Assembly: GCA_013298075.1 (NCBI GenBank)
Contig: JAAFJG010000019.1
Span: 1-64,000 of the forward strand
DNA: 64,000 nucleotides
From: Cytophagales bacterium
GTDB taxonomy: Bacteria > Bacteroidota > Bacteroidia > Cytophagales > Microscillaceae
Direction: 5' to 3'
Part shown: positions 18,064 to 25,404 of the stretch, piece by piece
Layout of the letters: every line of letters starts with the position of its first letter
How positions within the stretch are numbered: the stretch's first letter is position 1
Program-made: the position numbers and the translations under genes
Notes under the pieces: model-generated
Seen by the model: only the letters and a program-made list of their open reading frames with translations
Told to the model about the DNA's origin: nothing
The model's database searches: none

Positions 18064-18792
18064 TTATGAAGTTATTTTGAATTTAACTTGACGACAAAAC
18101 GCTACAAATTCTGCAAAAGTTTGTAAATGTTTTTGTTTTTTTGAAACTCTTTGTTCTAATTTTTGCAAATATTCATCACTCAAAACTACATCTGGTTTTT
18201 CTTTTTTATAAATATTTTTTCTTTCTCTTAACATTACTCTCAAATATTGTAAATGAAAATCTTGATATGTAAAAGTGTCATTAAAATTACCCATTTTTTC
18301 AGGGTCATCTTTTTTTACGTTATAATATTTTGTATAAGAAAGATAAGGTTCATCTTTTGGATTTTTTTTGAACATTTTTTCATTACCAAGAAACCAAGTT
18401 TCGAGGCATTTATTTTGTATAATAAGTTGAAATTCACAATTTTTTGATAATGAAATTCCTTCTTTTTTATATTCATTAATGTATTTATCAAATTCATTAC
18501 TTCTTTCTTGAATTGTCAATTCATCGGCATCAATGCAAACAATTAAGTAATTAAAAATAGGATTGCTATTTACTTCTTTGATAGCATTTTTTAGGGAAGC
18601 ATCAGAGTTTTTTGGAATTTGAGAGCCAGAATATAAAAAATTACAACCACCACTATTAAGCAAATAATAATTATTTTCTTTGGCATCGCAAGCAAAATTT
18701 ACTCTTGTAAGTGAATTTTCAAAATAATATTCTAAAAACCTTGGATAAAACTCGCTTTCAGTACTTCCTTCTACTATAAAATATAAGTTCAT
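18064..18792 (-). CDS. TOPRIM-like protein paired with an AAA-type ATPase
   Basis: 242 residues. The N-terminus YFIVEGSTESEF supplies the TOPRIM Glu (E8), and LIVCIDADE supplies the DxD pair (D88, D90), about 80 residues apart as in TOPRIM folds. A later lysine-rich, helical C-terminus ends the protein. The ATG overlaps the stop of the upstream ATPase gene by 4 bp, so the two are translationally coupled. Split ATPase/TOPRIM pairs occur in OLD-related and PARIS-type phage defence; DUF4276/RloB-like proteins are an alternative family. Nuclease activity is inferred, not shown. Confidence 0.65.
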   Translation of the reverse strand: MNLYFIVEGSTESEFYPRFLEYYFENSLTRVNFACDAKENNYYLLNSGGCNFLYSGSQIPKNSDASLKNAIKEVNSNPIFNYLIVCIDADELTIQERSNEFDKYINEYKKEGISLSKNCEFQLIIQNKCLETWFLGNEKMFKKNPKDEPYLSYTKYYNVKKDDPEKMGNFNDTFTYQDFHLQYLRVMLRERKNIYKKEKPDVVLSDEYLQKLEQRVSKKQKHLQTFAEFVAFCRQVKFKITS

Positions 18793-19943
18793 ATTTTTTT
18801 TATGCCTGTTTTATATTCTTGTAAATTGATAAGTTGGATAAATGCTTGATGTTTTGATTTATCAAAATCAAAATCTTCTGCCTCTTGAACAAATACATTC
18901 GAGCCATTTCTCGTTACTATTTTCCAACTTTTATAGTTAATATTGTTAATAATATAAGGATGATGACTTGTGATAATAAACTGAATTCGATTCGTTGCTT
19001 CTTTAATTTGATTGATTACTTCATCGATACAATTTATTCCTAAACTATTTTCAAATTCATCAATTAAAATTACAGTTTCATCTGGACTCAAGTGAAGCTC
19101 CATAATATGCACCAAACTTCGATACATACCCGCACTAATATTTATAATATGTAACCAATCTTCTATTCCTTCTTCTTTTATTTGAATAAATGGAGAAATT
19201 TTGAAAAGCAAAGGCAAAGACGAATCTTTTAATTCTTCTATGCTTTCAATTTTAAGGTCTTCAATTTGAGGAAATATAATTTTAAAATCAGATTTTATTC
19301 GAGAGAATATATTTTTATTTTTCTTATAAACCCAATACAATTTATCTATCAAACTTTCTTCAGAATTCATCAATTCATCAGTATTTTTATATTTTTTGAT
19401 AATATCTTGATTGATAAATTGAGTAGTAGATAATCCGCCTGAAAAATTAGAATAATCACTATAAAGAATTTTTGAAAATGCTTTTTGTGCTTTTTCAATT
19501 TCGGGGTCATTGCTAATAGCCAAAAAACTTTGTGCTGCTTTGATAGGAATAGTGCTTATATTATCTCTATACGTGATTTCTTTGCCATTTCTTTCAAAAA
19601 TCAAAACATCATTTAAAACTATTTTTTCAAAAAATATATTCGATTTTTTCGTTGTATTTTCGGTTTCATCTCTGCCTATGGCTATTTCGAGTGATGATTT
19701 TTCGTTCAATTCATATTTTCCTTCCCAAATATAATGATTGTTTTGAATTGAAAAAATAATTTTCCATTCAACTCCATTCAAAGGTTTACCAGAAGCAATA
19801 TTTTTTAAACTATTCAATGATTTTAAAATACGAGTTTTTCCTACTCCCGAAGCACCTACCAATAAAGTAAGACTTTTAAATTGAATAGGTTGAACTTTCC
19901 ATTTACTTTCTCTATCATTGAACTCAAAAGACTCGATTTTCAT
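18789..19943 (-). CDS. AAA-type (OLD/SMC-like) ATPase of a two-gene system
   Basis: 384 residues. The Walker A motif GASGVGKT (30-37) lies close to the N-terminus after a strand-rich start, as in AAA_15/AAA_21 ATPases. The Walker B motif VILIDEFEN is near residue 290, and the ITSHHPYII segment with the switch His is near 327. These are hallmarks of the OLD/RecF/SMC-like ABC-type ATPases. About 250 residues of helical insert separate the motifs. The downstream overlapping gene encodes a TOPRIM-like protein, so the pair is probably an ATP-controlled nuclease complex, most likely anti-phage. Confidence 0.75.
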   Translation of the reverse strand: MKIESFEFNDRESKWKVQPIQFKSLTLLVGASGVGKTRILKSLNSLKNIASGKPLNGVEWKIIFSIQNNHYIWEGKYELNEKSSLEIAIGRDETENTTKKSNIFFEKIVLNDVLIFERNGKEITYRDNISTIPIKAAQSFLAISNDPEIEKAQKAFSKILYSDYSNFSGGLSTTQFINQDIIKKYKNTDELMNSEESLIDKLYWVYKKNKNIFSRIKSDFKIIFPQIEDLKIESIEELKDSSLPLLFKISPFIQIKEEGIEDWLHIINISAGMYRSLVHIMELHLSPDETVILIDEFENSLGINCIDEVINQIKEATNRIQFIITSHHPYIINNINYKSWKIVTRNGSNVFVQEAEDFDFDKSKHQAFIQLINLQEYKTGIKKI

Positions 19944-20009
19944 AATAATAATTAAAACTTATTCATCAAAAAATAGGTATTTTCAAAACAAAATAACACA
20001 AAAAAAAAT

Positions 20010-20672
20010 TTAAAAAAACCTCATCTCAGGAATTTCGCCTTCAATAATTAATTTTCCTTCCGTAGATTTAATAATTTCTTCTACGCTGATATTGGGCGCT
20101 CTTTCTAATAATTTAAAACCACCGTCGGGCAAAATATCATAAACTCCCAATTCAGTTACCACTTTTTTTACGCATTGTACGCCTGTGAGCGGTAAACTAC
20201 ATTTTTTAAGTAATTTTGAATTGCCACTTTTATCAACTTGTTGCATTGCTACGATAATATGTTTGGCAGAAGCAACCAAATCCATCGCACCACCCATACC
20301 TTTCACCATTTTATTAGGAATTTTCCAGTTGGCAATATCGCCATTTTCATCAACTTCCATCGCTCCCAAAATAGTTAAATCAATATGCCCACCTCTAATC
20401 ATAGCAAAACTATCCGCAGAACTAAACAAAGCCGAGCCTGTTTGCAAGGTAATTGTTTGTTTTCCTGCATTGATAAGGTCAGGATCGACTTCTTCTTCCG
20501 TTGGAAAAGTACCGATGCCAAGTAGTCCATTTTCAGATTGCAAGACCACATTCATACCTTCGGGGATATAATTGGCTACCAAAGTAGGAATTCCAATGCC
20601 TAAATTGACATAAAAACCATCTTTTAATTCTTGGGCGATGCGTTGTGCAATGCCATTTTTATCTAATGCCAT
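20010..20672 (-). CDS. scoB: 3-oxoacid CoA-transferase subunit B
   Basis: Subunit B of the succinyl-CoA:acetoacetate-type CoA-transferase, 220 residues. The catalytic Glu is in SENGLLG (near residue 50), and GLGIPTLVANYIP and the GGAMDLV segments are typical. The enzyme moves CoA between acetoacetate and succinate or acetate in ketone or short-chain acid metabolism. Subunit A is not found next to it or elsewhere in the window; it must be distant. It lies 6 bp after the aspartase gene and is probably cotranscribed. Confidence 0.92.
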   Translation of the reverse strand: MALDKNGIAQRIAQELKDGFYVNLGIGIPTLVANYIPEGMNVVLQSENGLLGIGTFPTEEEVDPDLINAGKQTITLQTGSALFSSADSFAMIRGGHIDLTILGAMEVDENGDIANWKIPNKMVKGMGGAMDLVASAKHIIVAMQQVDKSGNSKLLKKCSLPLTGVQCVKKVVTELGVYDILPDGGFKLLERAPNISVEEIIKSTEGKLIIEGEIPEMRFF

Positions 20673-20678
20673 ACTATT

Positions 20679-22580
20679 TTAATTTGTGATTTCGATTGCC
20701 ATTACTAACAATCTTTCTAATTCTTCCCACCAAGAAGACGATTCCCATTGTGGAACTAACTCAGATTTTTCAACGTGAACTCTATGAACGCTCAAAATTA
20801 AATCTTTGGCACGTTCTTCTGATATATTTAATTTTATTCTAATATCCTCCAAAATTTCTAATTCTTGGTTGGCAATATCGTCATCAACTTCCGAAAACCA
20901 AGCCGAACAGATAAAAATAATTTCTTTATCTTGCGTAGGAAGTAACATATAATCACCTGATAACCAATCATCTATATCGTCCATTTGTGCGACTGCAGTT
21001 TCTGTTTCTAATTGCAATGCTTCGTCCATCATTTGCATTACTAATTTTTCTTGTCTCGAAACCACGTCATCAGCCCAAATCACTTTTCCGACTGCTTCAT
21101 AAATTTTTTGCCTTGTCAATAAAGAAAGCGAAGCAATCAAATCTTTGGTTTTTTGTTTTTGAATATCCGCCATTCTTTCCGTAATTTCTACACTTCTTTT
21201 TACGTCAGTGAGCATTTTTACATCTAACAATTCATTGGCAGTTTCTTTGCTCATAATTCCCAAACGAATCGAGGCTTCTTTGATAGAAAGGTCGTTTTTA
21301 TGGGCGTATTTGGCTACTTTTACGCCTGTTTCGTATCCGTACACAGTCGAAACCACCATCGCCAAAGACAAAGTATTTTCGGCTTGTTTGAAACATTCTT
21401 CTTTATTTGCCTCAATTCCTTTCACGCATTTCATCGCAAATAGTGGAATACTTCTTGTCAAAAGTTCTAAATTTTCGAACAATGCTTTTGAAATAATCGA
21501 ATCCCAAATATTTAATTCTAATTCAATGCCTTCGACAGCCATTGTAACGGTCAAATCATTGCCACAAACTTGATACGCAATTTGATTCATCAATTCAGGA
21601 TAAGAAGGATTGATTTTGCCCGGCATAATAGACGAACCCGCTTGTACGGCTGGCAAAGTTATTTCCCTCATTCCACTTCTATTGCCGCTGGACATCAACC
21701 TAAAATCTGTCGCAATTTTTGAAATACCGACCGCAATCGCTTTCAAAGTCCCCGAAAGTTGCACCAAACTATCTCCATTTTGCAACGCATCAAAAAAATT
21801 AGGGTCTTTTCGAACCATCAATCCTGTTACTTTTTGCATCAATGGATAAACCGATTCTAAATATCCTTTTCGAATCCCCAAACTCGTTCCGACCGCAGTC
21901 GCACCCAAAGGAATTTCTAAACACATATCAGCTTGAATTTCTAATTGTTCAATATTTCGTTTGATTAAAGAAGTATAAGCACTAAAAGTTTGCCCCATCA
22001 TAATCGGTACGGCATCTTGCAAACAAGTACGCGACAATTTGACAACATCTTTTAACTCCTCTTGTTTTTCTTCGAATGTTTCTAATAAAATTTGCAAACT
22101 ATTCAATAAACTAAGAATATAAAAATGAAGCGTAAGTTTGAGGGCAGAAGGCAAAACTCCGTTGGTAGATTGCCCCATATTGACGTGATTGTTCGGGTGA
22201 ACAAACTCATAATTTTTTTCGCCTGTCAATAATTCGTTGGCTCTTGTCGCAATTACTTCGTTGATATTCATGTGCGTAGAAATACAACCTCCGCCCTGAA
22301 TCATATCGACAGGAAAATTATTGGATTTAATTTTGTTCGTAATCACATCATCACAAGCTGTGCAAATCGCTTGCGCAATAGGCGAAGGCAAAGCACCAAT
22401 TTCTTCGTTTGCTAATGCCGCAGCCTTTTTAATCATTGCCAAACAAGCAATAAATTGAGGATATTGACCGATATTTCGACCAGAAACATTAAAATTTTGG
22501 CGACCTCTTTCGGTTTGCACGCCGTAATAAACATCATCAGGGACAGATAATGTTCCTAACGAATCAGAATCGTAACGCAT
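20679..22580 (-). CDS. aspA: Aspartate ammonia-lyase with a TerB-like C-terminal extension
   Basis: Residues 1-465 are a complete aspartase (aspartate to fumarate plus ammonia): substrate motifs GQSTN (137-141), the catalytic loop GSSIMPGKINP (315-325, Ser in SS), and the aspartase-type AVEGIELELN that differs from fumarase. Usual aspartases are about 470 residues; this one has 633. The extra part (about 490-633) is acidic and helical with two TerB-type half motifs, ADDVVSRQEKLVM (503-515) and SEVDDDIANQELEILEDI (563-580). The frame is continuous, so it is a true fusion rather than a sequencing artefact. scoB follows after 6 bp. Confidence 0.93.
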   Translation of the reverse strand: MRYDSDSLGTLSVPDDVYYGVQTERGRQNFNVSGRNIGQYPQFIACLAMIKKAAALANEEIGALPSPIAQAICTACDDVITNKIKSNNFPVDMIQGGGCISTHMNINEVIATRANELLTGEKNYEFVHPNNHVNMGQSTNGVLPSALKLTLHFYILSLLNSLQILLETFEEKQEELKDVVKLSRTCLQDAVPIMMGQTFSAYTSLIKRNIEQLEIQADMCLEIPLGATAVGTSLGIRKGYLESVYPLMQKVTGLMVRKDPNFFDALQNGDSLVQLSGTLKAIAVGISKIATDFRLMSSGNRSGMREITLPAVQAGSSIMPGKINPSYPELMNQIAYQVCGNDLTVTMAVEGIELELNIWDSIISKALFENLELLTRSIPLFAMKCVKGIEANKEECFKQAENTLSLAMVVSTVYGYETGVKVAKYAHKNDLSIKEASIRLGIMSKETANELLDVKMLTDVKRSVEITERMADIQKQKTKDLIASLSLLTRQKIYEAVGKVIWADDVVSRQEKLVMQMMDEALQLETETAVAQMDDIDDWLSGDYMLLPTQDKEIIFICSAWFSEVDDDIANQELEILEDIRIKLNISEERAKDLILSVHRVHVEKSELVPQWESSSWWEELERLLVMAIEITN

Positions 22581-22650
22581 ATTTTCTTTTTTTGGTGTTT
22601 TGTAAAATAAATAACGAAAAAAAATCTTTATTTTACTTTTTTATTTTGGA

Positions 22651-22682
22651 CAAAGATAGTATTTTTTTTTAATATTCACAAA
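22651..22682 (-). promoter_or_regulatory. aspA promoter
   Basis: On the minus strand TTTG (22679-22682) is followed after exactly 20 nt by TATCTTTG (22651-22658), a full match to the Bacteroidota -33/-7 consensus. The predicted start of transcription is about 65 bp upstream of the aspA ATG. Confidence 0.75.
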
Positions 22683-22796
22683 AAAAAAGATTTTTTTTCT
22701 AAAATATATAAATTTATACTAAGATTGAGATGATTTTAGAATGCAGATTCTACCAAGTTATCCCCGTGCTACTTCTTAGATAAAAAATAACAAAAA

Positions 22797-22831
22797 TTTT
22801 TGTCTATTTTCATTTTTTATTTCTACATTTG
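22797..22831 (+). promoter_or_regulatory. Promoter of the first FGE-fold gene
   Basis: TTTTTG (22797-22802) and TACATTTG (22824-22831) are spaced by 21 nt. The start codon at 22849 is only 18 bp beyond the -7 box, so the 5' UTR would be very short (about 11 nt). The arrangement is repeated before the second copy. Confidence 0.65.
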
Positions 22832-22848
22832 CAAAAATATATAATTGT

Positions 22849-23607
22849 ATGCAAACATTCGAACATTTAGACCATTATACTGAAACTATCAACGGAATTT
22901 CTTTTGATATGATATTTATCGAAGGCGGAACTTTCACTTGTGGTGATGGTTCTGACGATGATAATAAGCCACAAGTTTTGACCGTGCCTGATTTTTGGAT
23001 AGGAGAAACGCAAGTAACTCAAGAACTATGGCAAGCAGTTACCAACGAAAATCCATCTTGTTTTCAATCTCTACAAAGACCTGTAGATTCTGTTTCTTGG
23101 GTACATATACACGACAAATTTTTAGGAAAACTCAATGAATTAGCCCAAAAAAATAATTCTCCTTGTTTATATACTTTGCCTTCTGAACCCTGTTGGGAAT
23201 ATGCTGCACAAGCAGGACAACATACCAAATTCTCAGGTAGTGATAACGTGCATGAGGTTGCTTGGTTTGATGAGAATAGTCATCTGTGCACCCAAGAAGT
23301 AGCCCTCAAATTGCCTAATGACTTTGGTTTGTATGATATGTCAGGCAATGTTTGGGAATGGACAAATACAATTTACGAAGAAAATAATTACGAAAATTAT
23401 TTAGATATTTCTAAAAATGATAGTATTACTATTGATAACAAAAATCGTGTCAAAAATAACGAAATTCGTATCGTCCTGCGTGGCGGTTCGTGGATCAACT
23501 ACGATGATGGGTGCGGGGTTTCGTATCATTTCTACGGCAATCCGTCCGATGACTACAATAACGTCGGTTTTCGGCTATTTTCTTTTGTGTCTGCCAAGTA
23601 TTTGTAA
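22849..23607 (+). CDS. Formylglycine-enzyme-fold protein, candidate DGR target 1
   Basis: 252 residues with the SUMF1/FGE C-type lectin fold: GGTFTCGDGSDD, WIGETQVTQELWQ, RPVDSVSW, LPSEPCWEYAAQAG, LYDMSGNVWEW and GFRLF. The catalytic Cys pair of true FGE enzymes is not present at the RGGSW region, so it is unlikely to modify sulfatases. The C-terminal block between GGSW and GFRLF is where DGR variable proteins of this fold diversify. Compared with the next gene, 23 of 30 differences in this block fall at codon positions 1 or 2. There is no signal peptide. It is tandemly duplicated with its promoter. Confidence 0.85.
   Translation: MQTFEHLDHYTETINGISFDMIFIEGGTFTCGDGSDDDNKPQVLTVPDFWIGETQVTQELWQAVTNENPSCFQSLQRPVDSVSWVHIHDKFLGKLNELAQKNNSPCLYTLPSEPCWEYAAQAGQHTKFSGSDNVHEVAWFDENSHLCTQEVALKLPNDFGLYDMSGNVWEWTNTIYEENNYENYLDISKNDSITIDNKNRVKNNEIRIVLRGGSWINYDDGCGVSYHFYGNPSDDYNNVGFRLFSFVSAKYL
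23485..23577 (+). other. Candidate DGR variable region 1
   Basis: A 93-bp block with an unusually high GC content for this genome, immediately before 46 bp that are identical in both copies (23578-23623 and 24521-24566). Aligned without gaps to 24428-24520 it shows 30 differences, 19 of them with A in one copy. Many variable codons fit mutated AAC or AAT codons, as in adenine mutagenesis of a template repeat. No template is found in the window. Confidence 0.65.
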
Positions 23608-23636
23608 CCCTTTTCTTTTTTACTTTTTCTTTCGTT

Positions 23637-23722
23637 TTTTTAGCACGCTGATAACGCGGGTTTTACGGATTAAAACGGATAATATAAACAAATCCATTTA
23701 AATCCGCGTTATCCGCGTTCTA
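23637..23722. repeat. AATCCGCGTTATCCGCG-type repeat between the FGE-fold genes
   Basis: An inverted arrangement: AGCACGCTGATAACGCGGGT and, after ACGGATTAAAACGGAT, the reverse word AAATCCGCGTTATCCGCGTT. It is related in wording to the core of repeat B, but lacks the B ends. Similar words occur at 25244-25300. It lies between the two duplicated genes and could have helped the duplication. Confidence 0.6.
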
Positions 23723-23746
23723 TTTTTCAGATAAAAAATAACAAAA

Positions 23747-23780
23747 TTTTTGTATATTTTCATTTTTTATTTTACTTTTG
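23747..23780 (+). promoter_or_regulatory. Promoter of the second FGE-fold gene
   Basis: TTTTTG (23747-23752) and TACTTTTG (23773-23780) are spaced by 20 nt. The sequence is largely the same as the promoter of the first copy, so the duplication unit includes the promoter. Confidence 0.65.
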
Positions 23781-23797
23781 CAAAAATATATAATTGT

Positions 23798-24550
23798 ATG
23801 CGAACATTCGAACATTTAGACCATTATACTGAAATTATCAACGGAATTTCTTTTGATATGATATTTATCAAAGGCGGAACTTTCACTTGTGGTGATGGTT
23901 CTGATGATGATAATAAGCCACAAGTTTTGACCGTGCCTGATTTTTGGATAGGAGAAACGCAAGTAACTCAGGAACTATGGCAGACAATTACCAACGAAAA
24001 TCCATCTTTTTTTCAATCTCCAAAAAGACCTGTAGATTCTGTTTCTTGGGTATATATACATGACAAATTTTTGGGAAAATTCAATGAATTAGCTCAAAAA
24101 AATAATTCTCCTTGTCTATATACATTACCCTCTGAATCTTGCTGGGAATATGCGGCACAAGCAGGAGAAAATACTAAATACTCGGATAGTGATAATGTGC
24201 ATGAGGTTGCTTGGTTTCGTGAGAGTAGTCGTCAATGCACACAAGAAGTAGCCTTGAAACCACCCAACGCTTTTGGTTTATACAATATGTCAGGGAATGT
24301 TCGGGAATGGACAAATACAATTTATGAAGAAAATAATTATGAAAATTATTTAGATACTTCTAAAAATGATAGCATTATTATTTATAACAAAAATTGTGCC
24401 AAAAATTCAAGTATCGTCCTGCGTGGCAGTTCGTGGTACTACGTTGATTATTGGTTCGGTGTTTCGTATCGCTACTACAGCGATCCGACCAACAAAGACT
24501 ATTTCAACGGTTTTCGTTTGTTTTCTTTTGTGTCTGCCAAGTATTTGTAA
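23798..24550 (+). CDS. Formylglycine-enzyme-fold protein, candidate DGR target 2
   Basis: 250 residues from the ATG at 23798 (MRTFEHLDH), which aligns with the start of the first copy; an upstream TTG frame crosses the promoter and is rejected. It has the same FGE-fold motifs. Two strongly conserved positions are altered: NVREW for NVWEW and RGSSW for RGGSW. The C-terminal block before GFRLF differs heavily from copy 1, while the last 10 codons and the 3' flank are identical. This mosaic of conserved frame and hypervariable C-terminus suggests diversification in ligand binding. Confidence 0.85.
   Translation: MRTFEHLDHYTEIINGISFDMIFIKGGTFTCGDGSDDDNKPQVLTVPDFWIGETQVTQELWQTITNENPSFFQSPKRPVDSVSWVYIHDKFLGKFNELAQKNNSPCLYTLPSESCWEYAAQAGENTKYSDSDNVHEVAWFRESSRQCTQEVALKPPNAFGLYNMSGNVREWTNTIYEENNYENYLDTSKNDSIIIYNKNCAKNSSIVLRGSSWYYVDYWFGVSYRYYSDPTNKDYFNGFRLFSFVSAKYL
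24428..24520 (+). other. Candidate DGR variable region 2
   Basis: The counterpart of 23485-23577, same length, no gaps. Aromatic residues are enriched (YY.DYWF, YRYY, DYF), typical of codons TAC, TTC and TAT arising from AAC/AAT in a template. The identical 46-bp downstream flank could contain the homing initiation site. Absence of a template repeat and reverse transcriptase in the window means the retroelement would act from elsewhere. Confidence 0.65.
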
Positions 24551-24598
24551 CCCTTTTCTTTTTTACACTTTTATGCTTTTTTTTTCTTTTTTTTTATC

Positions 24599-24815
24599 AG
24601 TTTGTTATTTTGGAAGAAAAAACTACTAATAAAATATTTTTTTGGTTCTTTATGATTTTATTGGAAAGATAATTTGTAACTTCTGTTCCAAGTAAAAAAA
24701 AGTATCTTTTTAAAAAATATTTAGAAATTTTAGCTTAGTTTTGCTACTTTTTCCAGTAATTTCATAAAGAACCATTTTTTTCTTTTTATCTGACAATCTC
24801 CAAAATAACAAACTT
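24599..24815. repeat. Imperfect inverted repeat with arms of about 70 bp
   Basis: The left arm AGTTTGTTATTTTGGA...TGGTTCTTTATGATTTTATTGGAAA pairs with the right arm TTTCCAGTAA-like...AAGAACCA...TCCAAAATAACAAACT. The loop is about 75 bp. No other copy is seen, so it may be a one-copy MITE or a large terminator-like structure downstream of the second FGE-fold gene. Confidence 0.55.
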
Positions 24816-24840
24816 CTGCGAATAAGTCGTTTTTTATAAC

Positions 24841-24896
24841 AAATGCCGTTTTTTCAGATTGTCAAGTCTTCGACATTGACAACTGAAAAAACTACT
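24841..24896 (-). repeat. Repeat G copy 2
   Basis: The reverse complement of 165-220 with one mismatch in 56 positions. It forms the same long stem. The two copies are almost 25 kb apart and have unlike neighbours. Confidence 0.75.
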
Positions 24897-25008
24897 AAAT
24901 CAATTTGTTATTCGAAAAAAAAATACGAAGAAAATAAATTTTTTTTGAATAAATAACGTTATAAAATTAGTTTCAATAAATATTTAAAATATAGTTAATT
25001 CAATCAAA

Positions 25009-25236
25009 ATGAAAACAAAACAAAAAACAATAAAGCCAAAAATGGTATCAAAAACAATCAAAATGAGAGAAAAACATGCAGAACTTTTTTCGATATTATT
25101 AAAAAAAGCAGATTTAACGTTCAATGATTTTTTTGAAATAGCCTATAAAAAATGGGCAATTCAACATATCGATGATTTATTAAGCAACGAAGAGAAATTA
25201 AAGTTTAATGATATTCTTTCTCTTCAGTCTGTGTGA
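25009..25236 (+). CDS. Small hypothetical protein
   Basis: 75 residues, strongly basic at the N-terminus (MKTKQKTIKPKMVSKTIKMR), then helical with acidic patches. The order of a basic strand and two helices is reminiscent of a ribbon-helix-helix DNA-binding protein, but no firm motif supports that. It stands alone, with neither a clear toxin partner nor a clear promoter. It might be a spurious frame, but codon use is similar to the neighbours. Confidence 0.4.
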   Translation: MKTKQKTIKPKMVSKTIKMREKHAELFSILLKKADLTFNDFFEIAYKKWAIQHIDDLLSNEEKLKFNDILSLQSV

Positions 25237-25243
25237 CACAACT

Positions 25244-25302
25244 GAGGATTAAAAAATCCGTTTAAATCCGCTCAATCCGAGTTATCCGCGTGCCATTTTT
25301 CT
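25244..25302. repeat. Short AATCCG-type repeat
   Basis: Contains AAATCCGCTCAATCCGAGTT followed by ATCCGCGTGCCATTTTTCT, the same wording as the core of repeat B and the repeat at 23637-23722, without terminal repeats. The sequence family is a partial relic. Confidence 0.55.
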
Positions 25303-25324
25303 ACAAACTAAAAACGCATAAACA

Positions 25325-25358
25325 CAAAAAAAGTATCCTTATAATAAAGATACTTTTC
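25325..25358 (-). terminator. Rho-independent terminator of secG
   Basis: AAAAGTATC and GATACTTTT (about 25332-25357) form a stem around an AT loop; on the minus strand it ends in a run of seven Ts. It begins about 45 bp after the secG stop. Confidence 0.75.
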
Positions 25359-25404
25359 CAATAAAAACAAAAAATATGATATGAAAAAAAAAATGAAAGT
25401 CGAT

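Larger units (their letters stand above)
24551..25008. other. Intergenic region with a long inverted repeat
   Basis: The 458 bp hold an imperfect inverted repeat (24599-24672 against 24750-24815) and repeat G copy 2 (24841-24896). No gene is supported; short frames here are shadows of the repeat. Confidence 0.6.

Noticed and set aside
22849-24550. The two FGE-fold proteins as sulfatase-modifying enzymes
   Set aside because: The Cys pair needed for formylglycine formation is not present at the conserved C-terminal site, and no sulfatase is nearby.
22581-25404. A local DGR reverse transcriptase or template repeat
   Set aside because: I looked through both strands here and elsewhere in the window for an RT-like protein (YxDD) and for a second GC-rich near-copy of the variable block. 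Neither was seen, so only the targets are reported.
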